The position numbers and the translations under genes are program-made. A stretch of DNA of 49,583 bases, taken from NCBI GenBank assembly GCA_030539335.1, contig JAUNSG010000017.1, positions 1-49,583 on the forward strand, written 5' to 3'. Origin of the DNA: Eubacteriales bacterium (GTDB lineage Bacteria; Bacillota; Clostridia; Oscillospirales; Butyricicoccaceae). The first letter of the stretch is position 1. Each line of letters begins with the position of its first letter. Shown piece after piece: positions 25,663-34,449 of the stretch. The notes below the pieces were generated by a model that searched no databases, had not been told where the DNA came from, and was given only the letters and a program-made list of their open reading frames with translations.

Positions 25663-26505
25663 TTATAATATCAGCCTCAAACTATTCACATATTTTTGTT
25701 GTTTCTTCAGACTAATTTTCGTATAAATTCTCGTTGTATTGACATTACAATGCCCTAACAAGTCGGCAAGATGTCCTAAATCCTTTTCGATCTGATAATA
25801 CGTCACAGCAAACAAATGCCGCAAATTGTGAGGGAATACTTTGGTTCGTTCCACCCCAGCATCCTTACAAAGCGCCTTCATTTCACGCAAAATGTTACTT
25901 CTATCTAACGGCCTTTCATGTCGTGTAATGAAAACACATCCACTTTTTATTCGACAGATCTTACAATATTTTTTTAATTTTCGGCACAGCTTGGCGGGAA
26001 GGAGAATCGTTCGTATTTTCCCCTTTAGACTTACTCTCGCATAACCTGCACAAACTGCTTCCGTTGTAATAAATTTGAGTTCACTTACACGAATTCCTGT
26101 CGCACAAATCGTTTCCATCAGGAGATATAATCGTTGTTTTCCTTTCCGCTTCGCCGTATTTAACAGCCGGACGTATTCCTCCCTGCTCAGTTCCCGTTCC
26201 TGCGAACGAAATGCTTCATTCTGTATCTTAATTGAACGTACGATGCAGTTGTACCAGCCGTTCATCTTGAAAAATCGGTTCAGTGCCGCCAACATGGAAT
26301 TGACACTAACCGCTGCATATTTTTGAATCAAATACTGTTTATATCGTATGACCTGTGATTTTGTCACCCCTTCATTCTCTCCTATGTAGTTTATAAAAGC
26401 TTTTACATCCCGAACATATTTGTTTATTGTCGTCTGGCTCTTCTCCTCTTCTTGAAGCGTCGAAACAAATTCATTCAGCATTGCTAACGTAATATGATAT
26501 TCCAT
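25663..26505 (-). CDS. Tyrosine recombinase, likely the pilus-switch invertase
   Basis: From the ATG at 26505, with AGGAGG 6 nt upstream, this is 280 aa. An N-terminal SAM-like DNA-binding domain (about 5-90) precedes the catalytic domain with the full set Arg139 (ATGIRVSEL), His226 and Arg229 (HNLRHLFA), His252 (LLGHCNVNTT) and nucleophile Tyr261 (RIYTKIS). It is short and lacks the arm-binding domain of phage integrases. This fits XerC/D-like or FimB/RecV-like recombinases that act on short inverted repeats. The gene ends 12 bp from the right repeat of the invertible segment that carries the pilus promoter, so it most likely flips that segment. No excisionase or phage genes are nearby. Confidence 0.9.
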   Translation of the reverse strand: MEYHITLAMLNEFVSTLQEEEKSQTTINKYVRDVKAFINYIGENEGVTKSQVIRYKQYLIQKYAAVSVNSMLAALNRFFKMNGWYNCIVRSIKIQNEAFRSQERELSREEYVRLLNTAKRKGKQRLYLLMETICATGIRVSELKFITTEAVCAGYARVSLKGKIRTILLPAKLCRKLKKYCKICRIKSGCVFITRHERPLDRSNILREMKALCKDAGVERTKVFPHNLRHLFAVTYYQIEKDLGHLADLLGHCNVNTTRIYTKISLKKQQKYVNSLRLIL

Positions 26506-26805
26506 TGGTATCCTCCTTTTCTCTAAATTGTATATAGCCCCAATTGCGAAAATATTTCTACTCTGTACGAGCATATTCTGCCCGAATCTCATGAATGTCT
26601 AAGTTTTTTCAATTTCTTGGGTAAGATTGATTCATCTGCTTTCTTTCCCCGTTACTTCTTGTACATGCTCTGATCGGATGTATATTAAAAAAGTGGACAA
26701 GTAGAGTATCATAGTAACCGATATCATGCACATTATTGATTCCGACCGCAAGCACCTCGCGAGAAAAGTAAAGGAACCGTTTTTTCTCTGGAAACAAAAA
26801 AAGCA
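26506..26805. other. Intergenic region upstream of the recombinase
   Basis: About 300 bp of AT-rich sequence. It should hold the recombinase promoter, but I see no box pair I would defend. A 67-codon reading frame on the minus strand (26609-26812) has no ribosome site or recognisable motif. Confidence 0.4.
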
Positions 26806-26854
26806 GCTGCATCAGAACCTGTTATGGACGAATCCACACAGAAACTGATGCAGC
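26806..26854 (-). terminator. Distal terminator downstream of tetritol operon 2
   Basis: A 10-bp stem (gctgcatcag 26806-26815 with ctgatgcagc 26845-26854) encloses a long loop. On the minus strand it is followed by TGCTTTTTTTG. It backs up the hairpin at 26949-26982. Confidence 0.6.
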
Positions 26855-26948
26855 AGATTTTAAGTGATTAAAAAAGTATTGAAGAAAACTGTAGTCATAA
26901 TCCTACTATGATAAGCTTCCCATGTGATAAACTCTTTTTATACAAAAC

Positions 26949-26982
26949 TGCCATCTGTCGCACTATGATGCAACAGATGGCA
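26949..26982 (-). terminator. Terminator of tetritol operon 2
   Basis: A stem of at least 10 bp (26949-26958 with 26973-26982), extendable with one G-T pair, is followed leftward by a TTTT stretch. It stands about 60 bp after the second isomerase stop. Confidence 0.7.
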
Positions 26983-27038
26983 ACTTTAAGTTAAAGGAGT
27001 TTATCAATAGAGAGATTATATTATTTAAAGTTTTTCAA

Positions 27039-27482
27039 TTATCCGCGGGATATGTCGTAGTCACGGTAGCAGTCCACTTTCGGCTGGGACGAGCAGCCCT
27101 GCTCGAACTCCGAGGCAAGGAAGGTCTCTGCCAGCTTCTCGATCGAACGGATTCCCAGCGTAAATGCACCGAAGCAGGCAACATTGGCATTGTTGCTCTT
27201 GCGTGCACGCTCCGCCGAGTAAATATCTGTGCACAGCGCTGCGTAACAGCCCTTCACCTTGTTTGCGGCAATGCTCATGCCAAGGCCCGTGCCACAGAGC
27301 AGCAGTCCCTGATCGTAGCTTCCATTCGCAACCGCTTCCGCAACCTTAATCGCGGTGTGTGCATAGATCGGATCCTCACTGCCCATGTCGGTCAGATCGT
27401 ATCCCAGCTTGGTCAGATATTGAATCAGATCCTGCTTTTGCTCCTCTGCATTCGGATCGCATCCAATTGCTATCTTTTTCAT
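27039..27482 (-). CDS. RpiB/LacAB-family sugar-phosphate isomerase, copy 2
   Basis: The 147-aa product is identical to that of 93-536, with the CGTGLGM loop and Cys63. In this operon the upper enzyme is a D-threitol dehydrogenase-like SDR. Conversion of D-erythrulose 4-phosphate to D-erythrose 4-phosphate (the DerI step) would complete a coherent route into the pentose phosphate pathway. The only two nucleotide differences from copy 1 lie near the 3' end and are silent. It is the last gene of the operon and is followed by two terminator-like hairpins. Confidence 0.9.
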   Translation of the reverse strand: MKKIAIGCDPNAEEQKQDLIQYLTKLGYDLTDMGSEDPIYAHTAIKVAEAVANGSYDQGLLLCGTGLGMSIAANKVKGCYAALCTDIYSAERARKSNNANVACFGAFTLGIRSIEKLAETFLASEFEQGCSSQPKVDCYRDYDISRG

Positions 27483-27498
27483 CGTGAATCCTCCTCGC

Positions 27499-28137
27499 TT
27501 ATTCCATGACAGCCTTCATACCGTCAGCCATTGACTGTAAGATGATACAGCAGGACGTGGCACCCGCATCCAGTACGCCGCGGGAACGCTCACCCAGACG
27601 GGAGGCGCGTCCATACTTCGCCACCATATCCTTTGTGCTTTCCTTGCCTGCCTCTGCGCTTTCCTTCATGCAGTCCAGCGCATCTGCAAAGGACTTGCCT
27701 TCTGCAACGGCCTTCTTCAGTCCCTGGATTGCCGTATTCAAGGTATCCACCAGCGTCTTATCCCCAGGACGCGCATCGACGATCCCATACAGGCCATCTA
27801 GACCGGCTTCCAGCATCTCGATAAACAGCTCCGGTGTGATATCCTCGGCATCCTCTGCCTTATCCGCCATCTCCATCAGGATCGTGCCGTAAATCGGTCC
27901 CATGGAACCACCGATTTCATTGACTAATATAGACCCTAAGTCGATCAGGCCATCCACAAAGCTGGTTTCTGCATCCCCAAGGCGCTCGCCATAGGTGACA
28001 AAGCCCTTGTTCATATTCATGCCGTGGTCGCCGTCACCGATCAGTCCGTCGATGTCTCCCAAGTACTGCTTGTTTTCATGAATGGCATTGACCATCGACA
28101 GCAGGATGGTTCTGCCCTTTTCGTTCTTTACGATCAT
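27499..28137 (-). CDS. dhaL: Dihydroxyacetone kinase subunit DhaL, copy 2
   Basis: The 212-aa product is identical to that of 553-1191, and the gene is identical at nucleotide level as far as I could compare. It has the Asp30/Asp35/Asp37 metal site of the DhaL barrel. Together with DhaK it would phosphorylate D-erythrulose made by the adjacent SDR (the DerK step; inference). No DhaM gene is nearby, so the phosphoryl donor is unresolved. Confidence 0.92.
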   Translation of the reverse strand: MIVKNEKGRTILLSMVNAIHENKQYLGDIDGLIGDGDHGMNMNKGFVTYGERLGDAETSFVDGLIDLGSILVNEIGGSMGPIYGTILMEMADKAEDAEDITPELFIEMLEAGLDGLYGIVDARPGDKTLVDTLNTAIQGLKKAVAEGKSFADALDCMKESAEAGKESTKDMVAKYGRASRLGERSRGVLDAGATSCCIILQSMADGMKAVME

Positions 28138-28150
28138 TCTGATCTCCTCC

Positions 28151-29152
28151 TTATTTCTGCTTGAGGCCCATGGTATAACAATCCATGTCCACCAGTTCCT
28201 TCAGTTCCTCATCCAGCTTCATCATTGTCAGGGTTGCTCCCATCATATCCAGCGAGGTGAAGTAGTTGCCTACATACGAGCGATGTACCTTGATGCCCTT
28301 TTCGGTCAGCAGCTTCTCAATTTCATCATAGAGCACGTACAATTCCATCACCGGCGTTGCGCCCAGACCGGAAACCAGTACCGCAACCTCGTCGCCCTCG
28401 ACAAACGGATAATCCGGAAGAACAACATTCACCATCTGCTGTGCCATTTCCGCCGCCGTACCCAGAGGCTGAACTGCAATTCCCGGCTCGCCATGATGGC
28501 CGATGCCGACTTCCATCGTACCCTCTTTGATCTCAAAGTTCGGGTGTCCCACTGCCGGGAGCGTGCACGGTGTCAGACCGATGCCGACGCTTCGCGTGTT
28601 GTCGATGGCCTTCTGTGCCGCTGCAATGACTTCGTCCAGATTGCCGCCCTTGGCAGCCTTGGCGCCGCCGCACTTCCACATGAAGATCTCACCTGCAACG
28701 CCGCGGCGCTTCTCTCTTTGATCCTTTGGAGCCGATGCGACATCGTCGTTTGCCACAACTGTTTTGACGGTTAATCCATCTTTCTTTGCCATGCGGACCG
28801 CCATCTTGACGTTCATATTGTCGCCGGAATAGTTACCGTAAAGGCAGGCAACGCCGGCGCCACCGTCCGCTGCATGGAACGCATCCCGGAATGCGGCTGC
28901 TGTGGGAGAAGAACAGATTTCACCAACAGCGGCAGCATCACACATATTCTCACCCACATAGCCGATGAATGCCGGCTTGTGTCCGGAGCCGCCGCCCGTT
29001 ACCACGCCGACCTTGCCGGCGACCGGAGCCGCCTTGGCTGCCAGAACGCGCGGATGCTCGGTGGTCTTGACCATATCACTATGTACCTTCACAAAGCCTT
29101 TCAGCATCTCATCGACGATATTGTCCGGATTATTTAAAATTCTCTGCATCAT
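28151..29152 (-). CDS. dhaK: Dihydroxyacetone kinase subunit DhaK, copy 2
   Basis: This 333-aa protein is the same as copy 1 except for one extra N-terminal Met. Two ATG codons are adjacent; GGAGGAG sits 8 nt before the first. His220 in GHHGEPG is the substrate-binding residue. The 5' 440 nt differ from copy 1 at about 18 silent sites while the rest is identical, which marks the edge of a gene-conversion tract. It follows the dehydrogenase gene by 15 bp and should be co-transcribed with it. Confidence 0.93.
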   Translation of the reverse strand: MMQRILNNPDNIVDEMLKGFVKVHSDMVKTTEHPRVLAAKAAPVAGKVGVVTGGGSGHKPAFIGYVGENMCDAAAVGEICSSPTAAAFRDAFHAADGGAGVACLYGNYSGDNMNVKMAVRMAKKDGLTVKTVVANDDVASAPKDQREKRRGVAGEIFMWKCGGAKAAKGGNLDEVIAAAQKAIDNTRSVGIGLTPCTLPAVGHPNFEIKEGTMEVGIGHHGEPGIAVQPLGTAAEMAQQMVNVVLPDYPFVEGDEVAVLVSGLGATPVMELYVLYDEIEKLLTEKGIKVHRSYVGNYFTSLDMMGATLTMMKLDEELKELVDMDCYTMGLKQK

Positions 29153-29167
29153 AATAATCTCCTCCGT

Positions 29168-29950
29168 TTACTTGATCGTATATCCGCCGTCAACCAGAAG
29201 GTTGTGGCCAGTAATCATACCTGCACCCGGGCTGCAAAGGAAGCCGATTGCTGCTGCGATCTCTTCCGGCTCTGCAAAACGCTCTGCCGGGATTTCCTTC
29301 TTGAACGCATCACCTACCGGGCCATCCCAAGCCTTGTGGCCCAGGGCAGTGAGTACGACGGTCGGAGCAACTGCATTGACGCGAATTCCATATTTGCCCC
29401 ACTCAAATGCCATTACCTTGGTCATGGCGATGATGCCGCCCTTTGCTGCGCAGTATGCAACATGCTTATCCAGTGCAATCACACCCGCCTGCGATGCCAT
29501 ATTGACGATGCTGCCGCCGATGTTGTGGGCAATCATGTACTTGCCCACTGCCTGCGCCATGAAGAAGCACGCGGAGAGGTTGATATCGATGGTGCGATTC
29601 CAGGCATTTTCGCTGATCACCTCTGCCGAGTCCAGGGCTACAATGCCCGCGCAGTTGACCAGAATATCCACCTGGCCGAATGCCTTAACCGCCTCAGCAA
29701 TGACAGTCTGCGGATAGTCCCGGTCACAGACATTGCCTGCCACACCGATTGCCTTTTCTCCGCCCAGCTTCTTTGCCATCTCATTGACTTCGGAATTCAG
29801 ATCGGCCAGAACGACATTTGCACCCTGCTTCAAAAAGAATTCCGCTGTGGCACTTCCGATACCAGCTGCACCGCCCGTGATGATCGCCGTTTTGCCCTGC
29901 AGATTCAAGTTCATGGAATCGATGCAATCCTTCGTGATGTTCTCTAACAT
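29168..29950 (-). CDS. dthD: D-threitol dehydrogenase-like short-chain dehydrogenase
   Basis: From the ATG at 29950, with AGGAGG 8 nt upstream, this SDR is 260 aa. It has the cofactor motif TGGAAGIG (25-32), NCAG (99-102), Ser153, and the YxxxK pair Tyr166/Lys170. The segments ASQAGVIALDKHVAYCAAK, APTVVLTALGHKAW and the VDGGYTIK end match my memory of mycobacterial D-threitol dehydrogenase (DthD), which oxidises D-threitol to D-erythrulose with NAD. The neighbours dhaK-dhaL-rpiB supply exactly the next two steps of that pathway. Other sugar alcohols such as xylitol cannot be excluded from sequence alone. Confidence 0.78.
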   Translation of the reverse strand: MLENITKDCIDSMNLNLQGKTAIITGGAAGIGSATAEFFLKQGANVVLADLNSEVNEMAKKLGGEKAIGVAGNVCDRDYPQTVIAEAVKAFGQVDILVNCAGIVALDSAEVISENAWNRTIDINLSACFFMAQAVGKYMIAHNIGGSIVNMASQAGVIALDKHVAYCAAKGGIIAMTKVMAFEWGKYGIRVNAVAPTVVLTALGHKAWDGPVGDAFKKEIPAERFAEPEEIAAAIGFLCSPGAGMITGHNLLVDGGYTIK

Positions 29951-30008
29951 AGTTTTTTCCTCCTGTGTCATTTACCTGTCTCTCTGTATTGAAAAAATAA
30001 ATTCCAAT

Positions 30009-31733
30009 TTAAATGTTGGACGCCGACTGACGAACGGCTTTTGCGCTCACTTCGCTGCCTGTTACATTGCTTCGATGCGCAATAAAGATTGCTGCGCCCG
30101 AGCAGATGAAATAGATCAGGGAGAACACAAATGCAATGGACTGAAAGAATTCCAGATCCATATGACCTGTCGAACAGGTAATCCCTGTAATAACCAGTAC
30201 CGCCAAATCAACATATGCCGCAAATCGCAGGCACTTGGACACCATCGGGACATGTTCGTTCGGATTCTTTTGTGCCTGTTCATTGGCATATTCCTGCAGA
30301 GCCTTTTCATATGCCAGCTCTTCCTTTTCTTCCTCCGGGTACTTTTCTCTCGCTCCCATCAATCCAGCCAGAATAATATAGCTGAACATCGCGACAAAGT
30401 AGTTCGGAATGAACCAGAAGTTTTGATGGATTGGACGCGTTACAATCATAATAACGACGAACAGAATACTGATCGCCCAGGAAATCAGCGCCGCCATGTT
30501 GACGTTCTTTTTGCGGTACAGATTCCAGTAACGGGTGTATCCGATTTTCGGGAAGATGTAATGCTCTGCGATGCAGATCGCACCCACGCCCTCGACGGCC
30601 AGCCCCAAATAAGTCAGGATATCGGCTGCACGCTGCATGATCGGGAAGCATGCTGCAATCGTAATCAGGGTGCCGGCAATAAACGTTACCTGCTTGTGCG
30701 AATATTTCTTAAATATCGTGTTGAGGGAGAGCGTAACACGATAGAATGTCGGGTTTGCGGTTGTCCATCCTGCGATGATGACAGCCAAGAGGCCGGAATA
30801 GCCCAGGACTGCAAAGGTAACCTCTCCGGAATCCAGTGCGGACAGATCGGTGGACAGCAGGATGGACGCCGTAGCGCCCATGATGCCTGCGCTGATCCAG
30901 GCAAAGAAGTGACCGACAAACATACCGACTCCGGAGGTCAGGCCGACCTTATAGCTCTTTGCATAGCGGAGAATGGACATGTCGTTTAGGGCAAAGTGCC
31001 ATGCAACGTTGCAGGTCCATGCGAATCCGATGACGTGAATGATTCCCAGCTGCTGTCCGTCTGCGATGGGCTGTGCAACCCAAACATGTTCATTGAGCAG
31101 CCGGAAGAGATCTCCGATGGACTGAATCGGTCCAAATCCGGTGATTGCAAGCAGCTGTGGAACTACACAAATGATACCAAGGAAAAACAGGGTAATCATC
31201 CATGGAACACAGGTCGTCGCAAACTTTGCAACTGCCTCAAATCCGTTGGCAGCAATCACTGTGATCACTGCACCCAGCACCAAAACAATCAAAATGAACT
31301 TGATGTTTGTCGGATACCATTGATGCTGGATTGGAACGCTGAGGATGCGCCGGATCGCGGTTGCCGAGATCCCGATACCGGCTGCACCCAGCATGGAAAA
31401 GCCAACGCCCCAGACCACATTGTAAAATTTCTGGAGCTTATCTCCCAGAATCCGCTGTAAGTACGTGTAGAGTGTCAGTCTTGTGTCCGTCGCGATGGTC
31501 GCACACAGGAATGTGAAGGTCAGCATCGCGAGGATGTTTCCGATCAGCAATCCGATCAGAATATCCGATGCAGAGCATCCATATTGAACCAGAGTCGCTC
31601 CGATGACGAACTCTGTCGCCGCAATATGTTCTCCTCCGTACAGTCCGATGAAGTTTCCTACGCCGGATTGCTCCTTGTCGGCGACCGGCCAATCACACCT
31701 TGGCGTTCGCCTTACTCGTTCTTGTAAATTCAT
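30009..31733 (-). CDS. NCS1-family (cytosine/purine permease-like) carrier, cluster 2
   Basis: From the ATG at 31733, with AAAGGA about 9 nt upstream, this is 574 aa. A longer in-frame extension has no ribosome site and a poor sequence. It has about 12 membrane helices, the TPRCDWPVAD start, GEHIAATEFVIGATLVQYG in helix 1, GWTTANPT, and an acidic/basic loop near the C terminus (EEEKEELAYEKALQEYANEQ). It is a paralogue of the carrier at 2256-3956, but far more diverged than the kinase genes. It is the first gene of tetritol operon 2, so it probably imports that operon's polyol (inference). Known NCS1 substrates are nucleobases and related compounds. Confidence 0.85.
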   Translation of the reverse strand: MNLQERVRRTPRCDWPVADKEQSGVGNFIGLYGGEHIAATEFVIGATLVQYGCSASDILIGLLIGNILAMLTFTFLCATIATDTRLTLYTYLQRILGDKLQKFYNVVWGVGFSMLGAAGIGISATAIRRILSVPIQHQWYPTNIKFILIVLVLGAVITVIAANGFEAVAKFATTCVPWMITLFFLGIICVVPQLLAITGFGPIQSIGDLFRLLNEHVWVAQPIADGQQLGIIHVIGFAWTCNVAWHFALNDMSILRYAKSYKVGLTSGVGMFVGHFFAWISAGIMGATASILLSTDLSALDSGEVTFAVLGYSGLLAVIIAGWTTANPTFYRVTLSLNTIFKKYSHKQVTFIAGTLITIAACFPIMQRAADILTYLGLAVEGVGAICIAEHYIFPKIGYTRYWNLYRKKNVNMAALISWAISILFVVIMIVTRPIHQNFWFIPNYFVAMFSYIILAGLMGAREKYPEEEKEELAYEKALQEYANEQAQKNPNEHVPMVSKCLRFAAYVDLAVLVITGITCSTGHMDLEFFQSIAFVFSLIYFICSGAAIFIAHRSNVTGSEVSAKAVRQSASNI

Positions 31734-31794
31734 TGTCTTCCATCCTTTCTTTTGTAATCTCACTGTCTTGGTCCTTATGTTTCTTTCTGTAATC

Positions 31795-31803
31795 AGTATA
31801 GCA
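31795..31803 (-). promoter_or_regulatory. Extended -10 promoter of tetritol operon 2
   Basis: On the minus strand TGC is directly followed by TATACT (31795-31800), about 60 bp before the carrier start. There is no convincing -35 box, which fits activation by a regulator such as the YesN-like protein encoded upstream. Confidence 0.5.
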
Positions 31804-31890
31804 AAGCGCGGCGGTCCAAAAGGTTTGAGATTCTGCAAGATGGTTTCATTTTCAATACTATCCAAAAAAATCCTACAAAAAGCGTATAAA

Positions 31891-31920
31891 AAAAGCAGCC
31901 TGCACAAGCAGACTGCTTTT
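31891..31920 (-). terminator. Terminator of the sensor operon
   Basis: A 12-bp stem with one C-A mismatch (31891-31903 with 31908-31920) and a 4-nt loop is followed leftward by a T-run. It separates the sensor operon from the carrier gene. Confidence 0.85.
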
Positions 31921-31927
31921 CTCTCCT

Positions 31928-32896
31928 TTATTTTTCCAAATACTCGGTAACATTCTCCTTTGTGACGACCTCCAACGGAATCCAATAGGCGGATTCCACC
32001 GGTTTCCCGGCAATGGTATCACGGATAACATTCAGGGCGGTTTCGGCCTGTGCCTCGGCATTTTGAAACACCGTCATCTGCATTTTCCCCTGCTGTACGG
32101 CTTCCAATGCTTCCTGCGAACCATCCACACCGACAATGACCAGATCGTCTTTTCCCTGCTTTTCTGCGACATCGACCGCTCCCAGCGCCATGCTGTCGTT
32201 TTCTGCAATAATCGCATCCAACTCCTCAAATGTATTCAGCCATTTCTGCACAACCACCTGGGCTTCCAGCCCCGACCAGTTTGCCGTCTTGCAGGAAAGC
32301 ACCTGTATATCCTCATACTTTTGCAATTCCTGCTGAATGCCATTTCGCCGTTCCACCTGCGCGGACTGGCCGATTGGCCCCTCCAAAACGGCGACCGTCC
32401 CTTTGCCCCCGAGCGCTTCGGCAGTCTCCCGCAGGAGGATTTCTCCGGCCTCCGTGTCGTTGGAGCCGATATAACTGGTCAGCCGATCATTGGCAACCCG
32501 TGTATTGACCGAAATAATTGGAATCCCGGCCTCCACCGCTTTATCTACACAGGATACACAGTCGGCCGAAGACTGCGGGATCAAAATAATCCCATCCAAT
32601 TGGTCCTCAATCATCTGTTCTACCTGTCGGATTTGTGTAGAGGCGTCATAATTCCCGGCATAAAGCTCCAGCTCGATCCCCTGCTCCTCTGCATAATCTG
32701 CTACCGCGGTTGCAAACCGAACCATGTAGTCGTTTTCCAAACCATACAGGGTAATGCCGATGCACAACGAGTTGTCATCGCGCGGTTCGCTGGAACCCTG
32801 GGATATCGTCCCGCTTCCGTTTTGATCGGAGGCACCGCAGCCCGCAAGCAGGCACAGAACCAGAAGCAGTATGCCAATCCTATGTCTCATTCTCAC
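31928..32896 (-). CDS. Sugar-binding lipoprotein (type 1 periplasmic-binding fold), sensor-linked
   Basis: This 322-aa protein starts with a lipoprotein signal (LLLVLCLLAGC, lipid Cys20). The mature part has the two-lobed fold of RbsB-like binding proteins: LCIGITLYGLENDYMVRFATAVADYAEEQG, GIILIPQSSADC, GIPIISVNTRV, SYIGSNDTEAGE and VIVGVDGSQEAL. It would bind a sugar or polyol outside the membrane. No ABC transporter genes accompany it. It overlaps the stop codon of the YesN-like regulator gene by 4 nt (ATGA), so it is translated with it. A role as ligand-sensing subunit for the histidine kinase is therefore likely (inference). Confidence 0.85.
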   Translation of the reverse strand: MRMRHRIGILLLVLCLLAGCGASDQNGSGTISQGSSEPRDDNSLCIGITLYGLENDYMVRFATAVADYAEEQGIELELYAGNYDASTQIRQVEQMIEDQLDGIILIPQSSADCVSCVDKAVEAGIPIISVNTRVANDRLTSYIGSNDTEAGEILLRETAEALGGKGTVAVLEGPIGQSAQVERRNGIQQELQKYEDIQVLSCKTANWSGLEAQVVVQKWLNTFEELDAIIAENDSMALGAVDVAEKQGKDDLVIVGVDGSQEALEAVQQGKMQMTVFQNAEAQAETALNVIRDTIAGKPVESAYWIPLEVVTKENVTEYLEK

Positions 32897-34434
32897 CGCC
32901 CCTTTTCCCGATATGCTTTTGGACTCATGCCCGTCACTTTTTTGAATGCGGTCGAAAAGTACTTGGGATTATAATAGCCGCACAGCCTGGCCACCTGCTG
33001 AATCGATAATTTCTGATCTGTCAACAGACGTTTTGCCAGTTTGACGCGCTCATTTGTCACAAATTCATTAAATCCCATCTGGCTTCCTTTTCGGAACAGC
33101 TTTCCAATGTATCCGGGTGTCTTGCCAAAATGTGCCGCCAGATAGTTGAGATCAATATCCTCTGTAATGTGATCAATCGTATAGTGAATGATCTCCCTCG
33201 TCATCTTTCCACCCGCGCCGGATGCTTCCTCCACGGTAGAGTTCATCTGCTGAAGCATGATCTCTACTTCACTTCTCAGCTCAAACCAACTCCACAGATC
33301 ATAAAATTTCCGGAATTGCGGCTGTTCCTCCGTCGGCAGCGCCTCACTGCACCGGCGGGCTTCCCGGTATACCATCTCATAAGCCGTACGCAAACGACCG
33401 ATCCCATCCCCAACTGGCTGCTGTTCCATCCCGCACTCGAACGCGTGCAGGATCTGATCCGTACATCCCGGCTCCCAATGCTCCAGCAGGGTCGGGGAAA
33501 ACAATGGCTCCGCCGTTGACTCCCCGCCGTTTGTATGGAAAAATACCATCTGTTTGCGGTCGCCACACAATTTGCAGTCCGCACTTTCTGTACTTTGGGC
33601 AAACGACATCGAAATCTGCTCCACATCGTATACCATCTCACCCACACCACAGACTGCGCGTGTCTGGTATAACCGCTCAATGCGCAGGGAAACGCCGCTC
33701 AATATGTACTGCTGGGTATCTTTATCCCGCGCTACCATGCCGTAAAACAGCATCGCAATACACCCGGGACGGATCACGGTCGTTATCACATCGACCTTCC
33801 GCTTTGCCAGATAATCCTTGGCCTGTTCCCTCACGGCAAGATCCATGGTCTGGTTCCAGCCTGTGGATATCTCGTATTCCAGCACGGCACAGCAGAATCC
33901 GGACTCCGACCGGGAAACCCCCGCCTCTTCTAACGCCTTCCAGCACAGGGCATCCTCTGTCCCTTCCAGCAGACGGCGCAGAGACTCCATCTGTACCTGA
34001 TCGGTAATTTGCTCTATCCGGAGCTGACGCAATGCTTCCTGCTTTGCATCCTGCTTCTTTTTCTGGATATCCGCAATACACTGCTCCACCAGATTGAGAA
34101 ATTCCTCGGTTTTGACCGGTTTCATAATATAATCCTTGACACCCAGTCTCACCGCCTGTTTGGCGTATTCAAAATTTGCATAACCGGAAATAATAATTAC
34201 GGTCATGTCTTTCTTGCTCTCACGCAGCTGCTCAACAAATTCCAGTCCGCTGCAGAGCGGCATACAGATATCGGTAATAATCAAATCAACCGGCCGCTGC
34301 TGCACCAGCTTCAGTGCTTCTACGCCATTGGCCGCCTGAAGCCATTCCACATCCTCTTTGATATCCCGCTGCAGCATGAGGAGAAGACCTTTCCGCGTGA
34401 TCCGTTCATCATCTGCCACCAAAATCCGAAGCAT
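32893..34434 (-). CDS. YesN-like response regulator with AraC-type DNA-binding domain
   Basis: This 513-aa protein has a receiver domain at 1-120 with Asp55 (LIITDICMP) as phospho-acceptor and Lys105 (IMKPVK). The middle region resembles other YesN proteins. The C-terminal AraC/XylS helix-turn-helix pair (about 410-513) includes LAAHFGKTPGYIGKLFRK and the ending CGYYNPKYFSTAFKKVTGMSPKAYR. It receives phosphate from the kinase encoded 15 bp upstream and would activate sugar genes. The nearest candidate is the carrier-dehydrogenase-dhaKL operon that starts at 31733. Confidence 0.93.
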   Translation of the reverse strand: MLRILVADDERITRKGLLLMLQRDIKEDVEWLQAANGVEALKLVQQRPVDLIITDICMPLCSGLEFVEQLRESKKDMTVIIISGYANFEYAKQAVRLGVKDYIMKPVKTEEFLNLVEQCIADIQKKKQDAKQEALRQLRIEQITDQVQMESLRRLLEGTEDALCWKALEEAGVSRSESGFCCAVLEYEISTGWNQTMDLAVREQAKDYLAKRKVDVITTVIRPGCIAMLFYGMVARDKDTQQYILSGVSLRIERLYQTRAVCGVGEMVYDVEQISMSFAQSTESADCKLCGDRKQMVFFHTNGGESTAEPLFSPTLLEHWEPGCTDQILHAFECGMEQQPVGDGIGRLRTAYEMVYREARRCSEALPTEEQPQFRKFYDLWSWFELRSEVEIMLQQMNSTVEEASGAGGKMTREIIHYTIDHITEDIDLNYLAAHFGKTPGYIGKLFRKGSQMGFNEFVTNERVKLAKRLLTDQKLSIQQVARLCGYYNPKYFSTAFKKVTGMSPKAYREKGR

Positions 34435-34449
34435 CGCTTCCGTTCCTCC

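Larger units (their letters stand above)
27039..29149 (-). repeat. Direct repeat copy B: dhaK-dhaL-rpiB block
   Basis: Partner of 93-2203 at an offset of 26,946 and in the same orientation. It ends precisely at coding boundaries: dhaK start and rpiB stop. The encoded proteins are identical. Confidence 0.95.

Noticed and set aside
25663..26505. Recombinase as an integrase of a mobile element or phage
   Set aside because: It is short, lacks an arm-binding domain, has no excisionase or cargo genes nearby, and sits at a pair of inverted rather than direct repeats.
26609..26812. A 67-codon minus-strand frame between the recombinase and the second tetritol cluster
   Set aside because: No ribosome site, no motif, and it overlaps a terminator-like hairpin; most likely chance.
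93..29149. Composite transposon bounded by the 2.1-kb direct repeats
   Set aside because: The repeats hold only metabolic genes, end at coding boundaries and contain no transposase or terminal inverted repeats.
29168..31733. Possible classical glycerol/dihydroxyacetone pathway because of dhaK and dhaL
   Set aside because: No glycerol dehydrogenase, glycerol facilitator or dhaM accompanies them; both upper enzymes look like tetritol dehydrogenases, so a C4 route fits better.
31734..31985. 84-codon N-terminal extension of the second NCS1 carrier
   Set aside because: It covers the promoter and the terminator of the sensor operon, has no ribosome site, and the paralogue lacks it.
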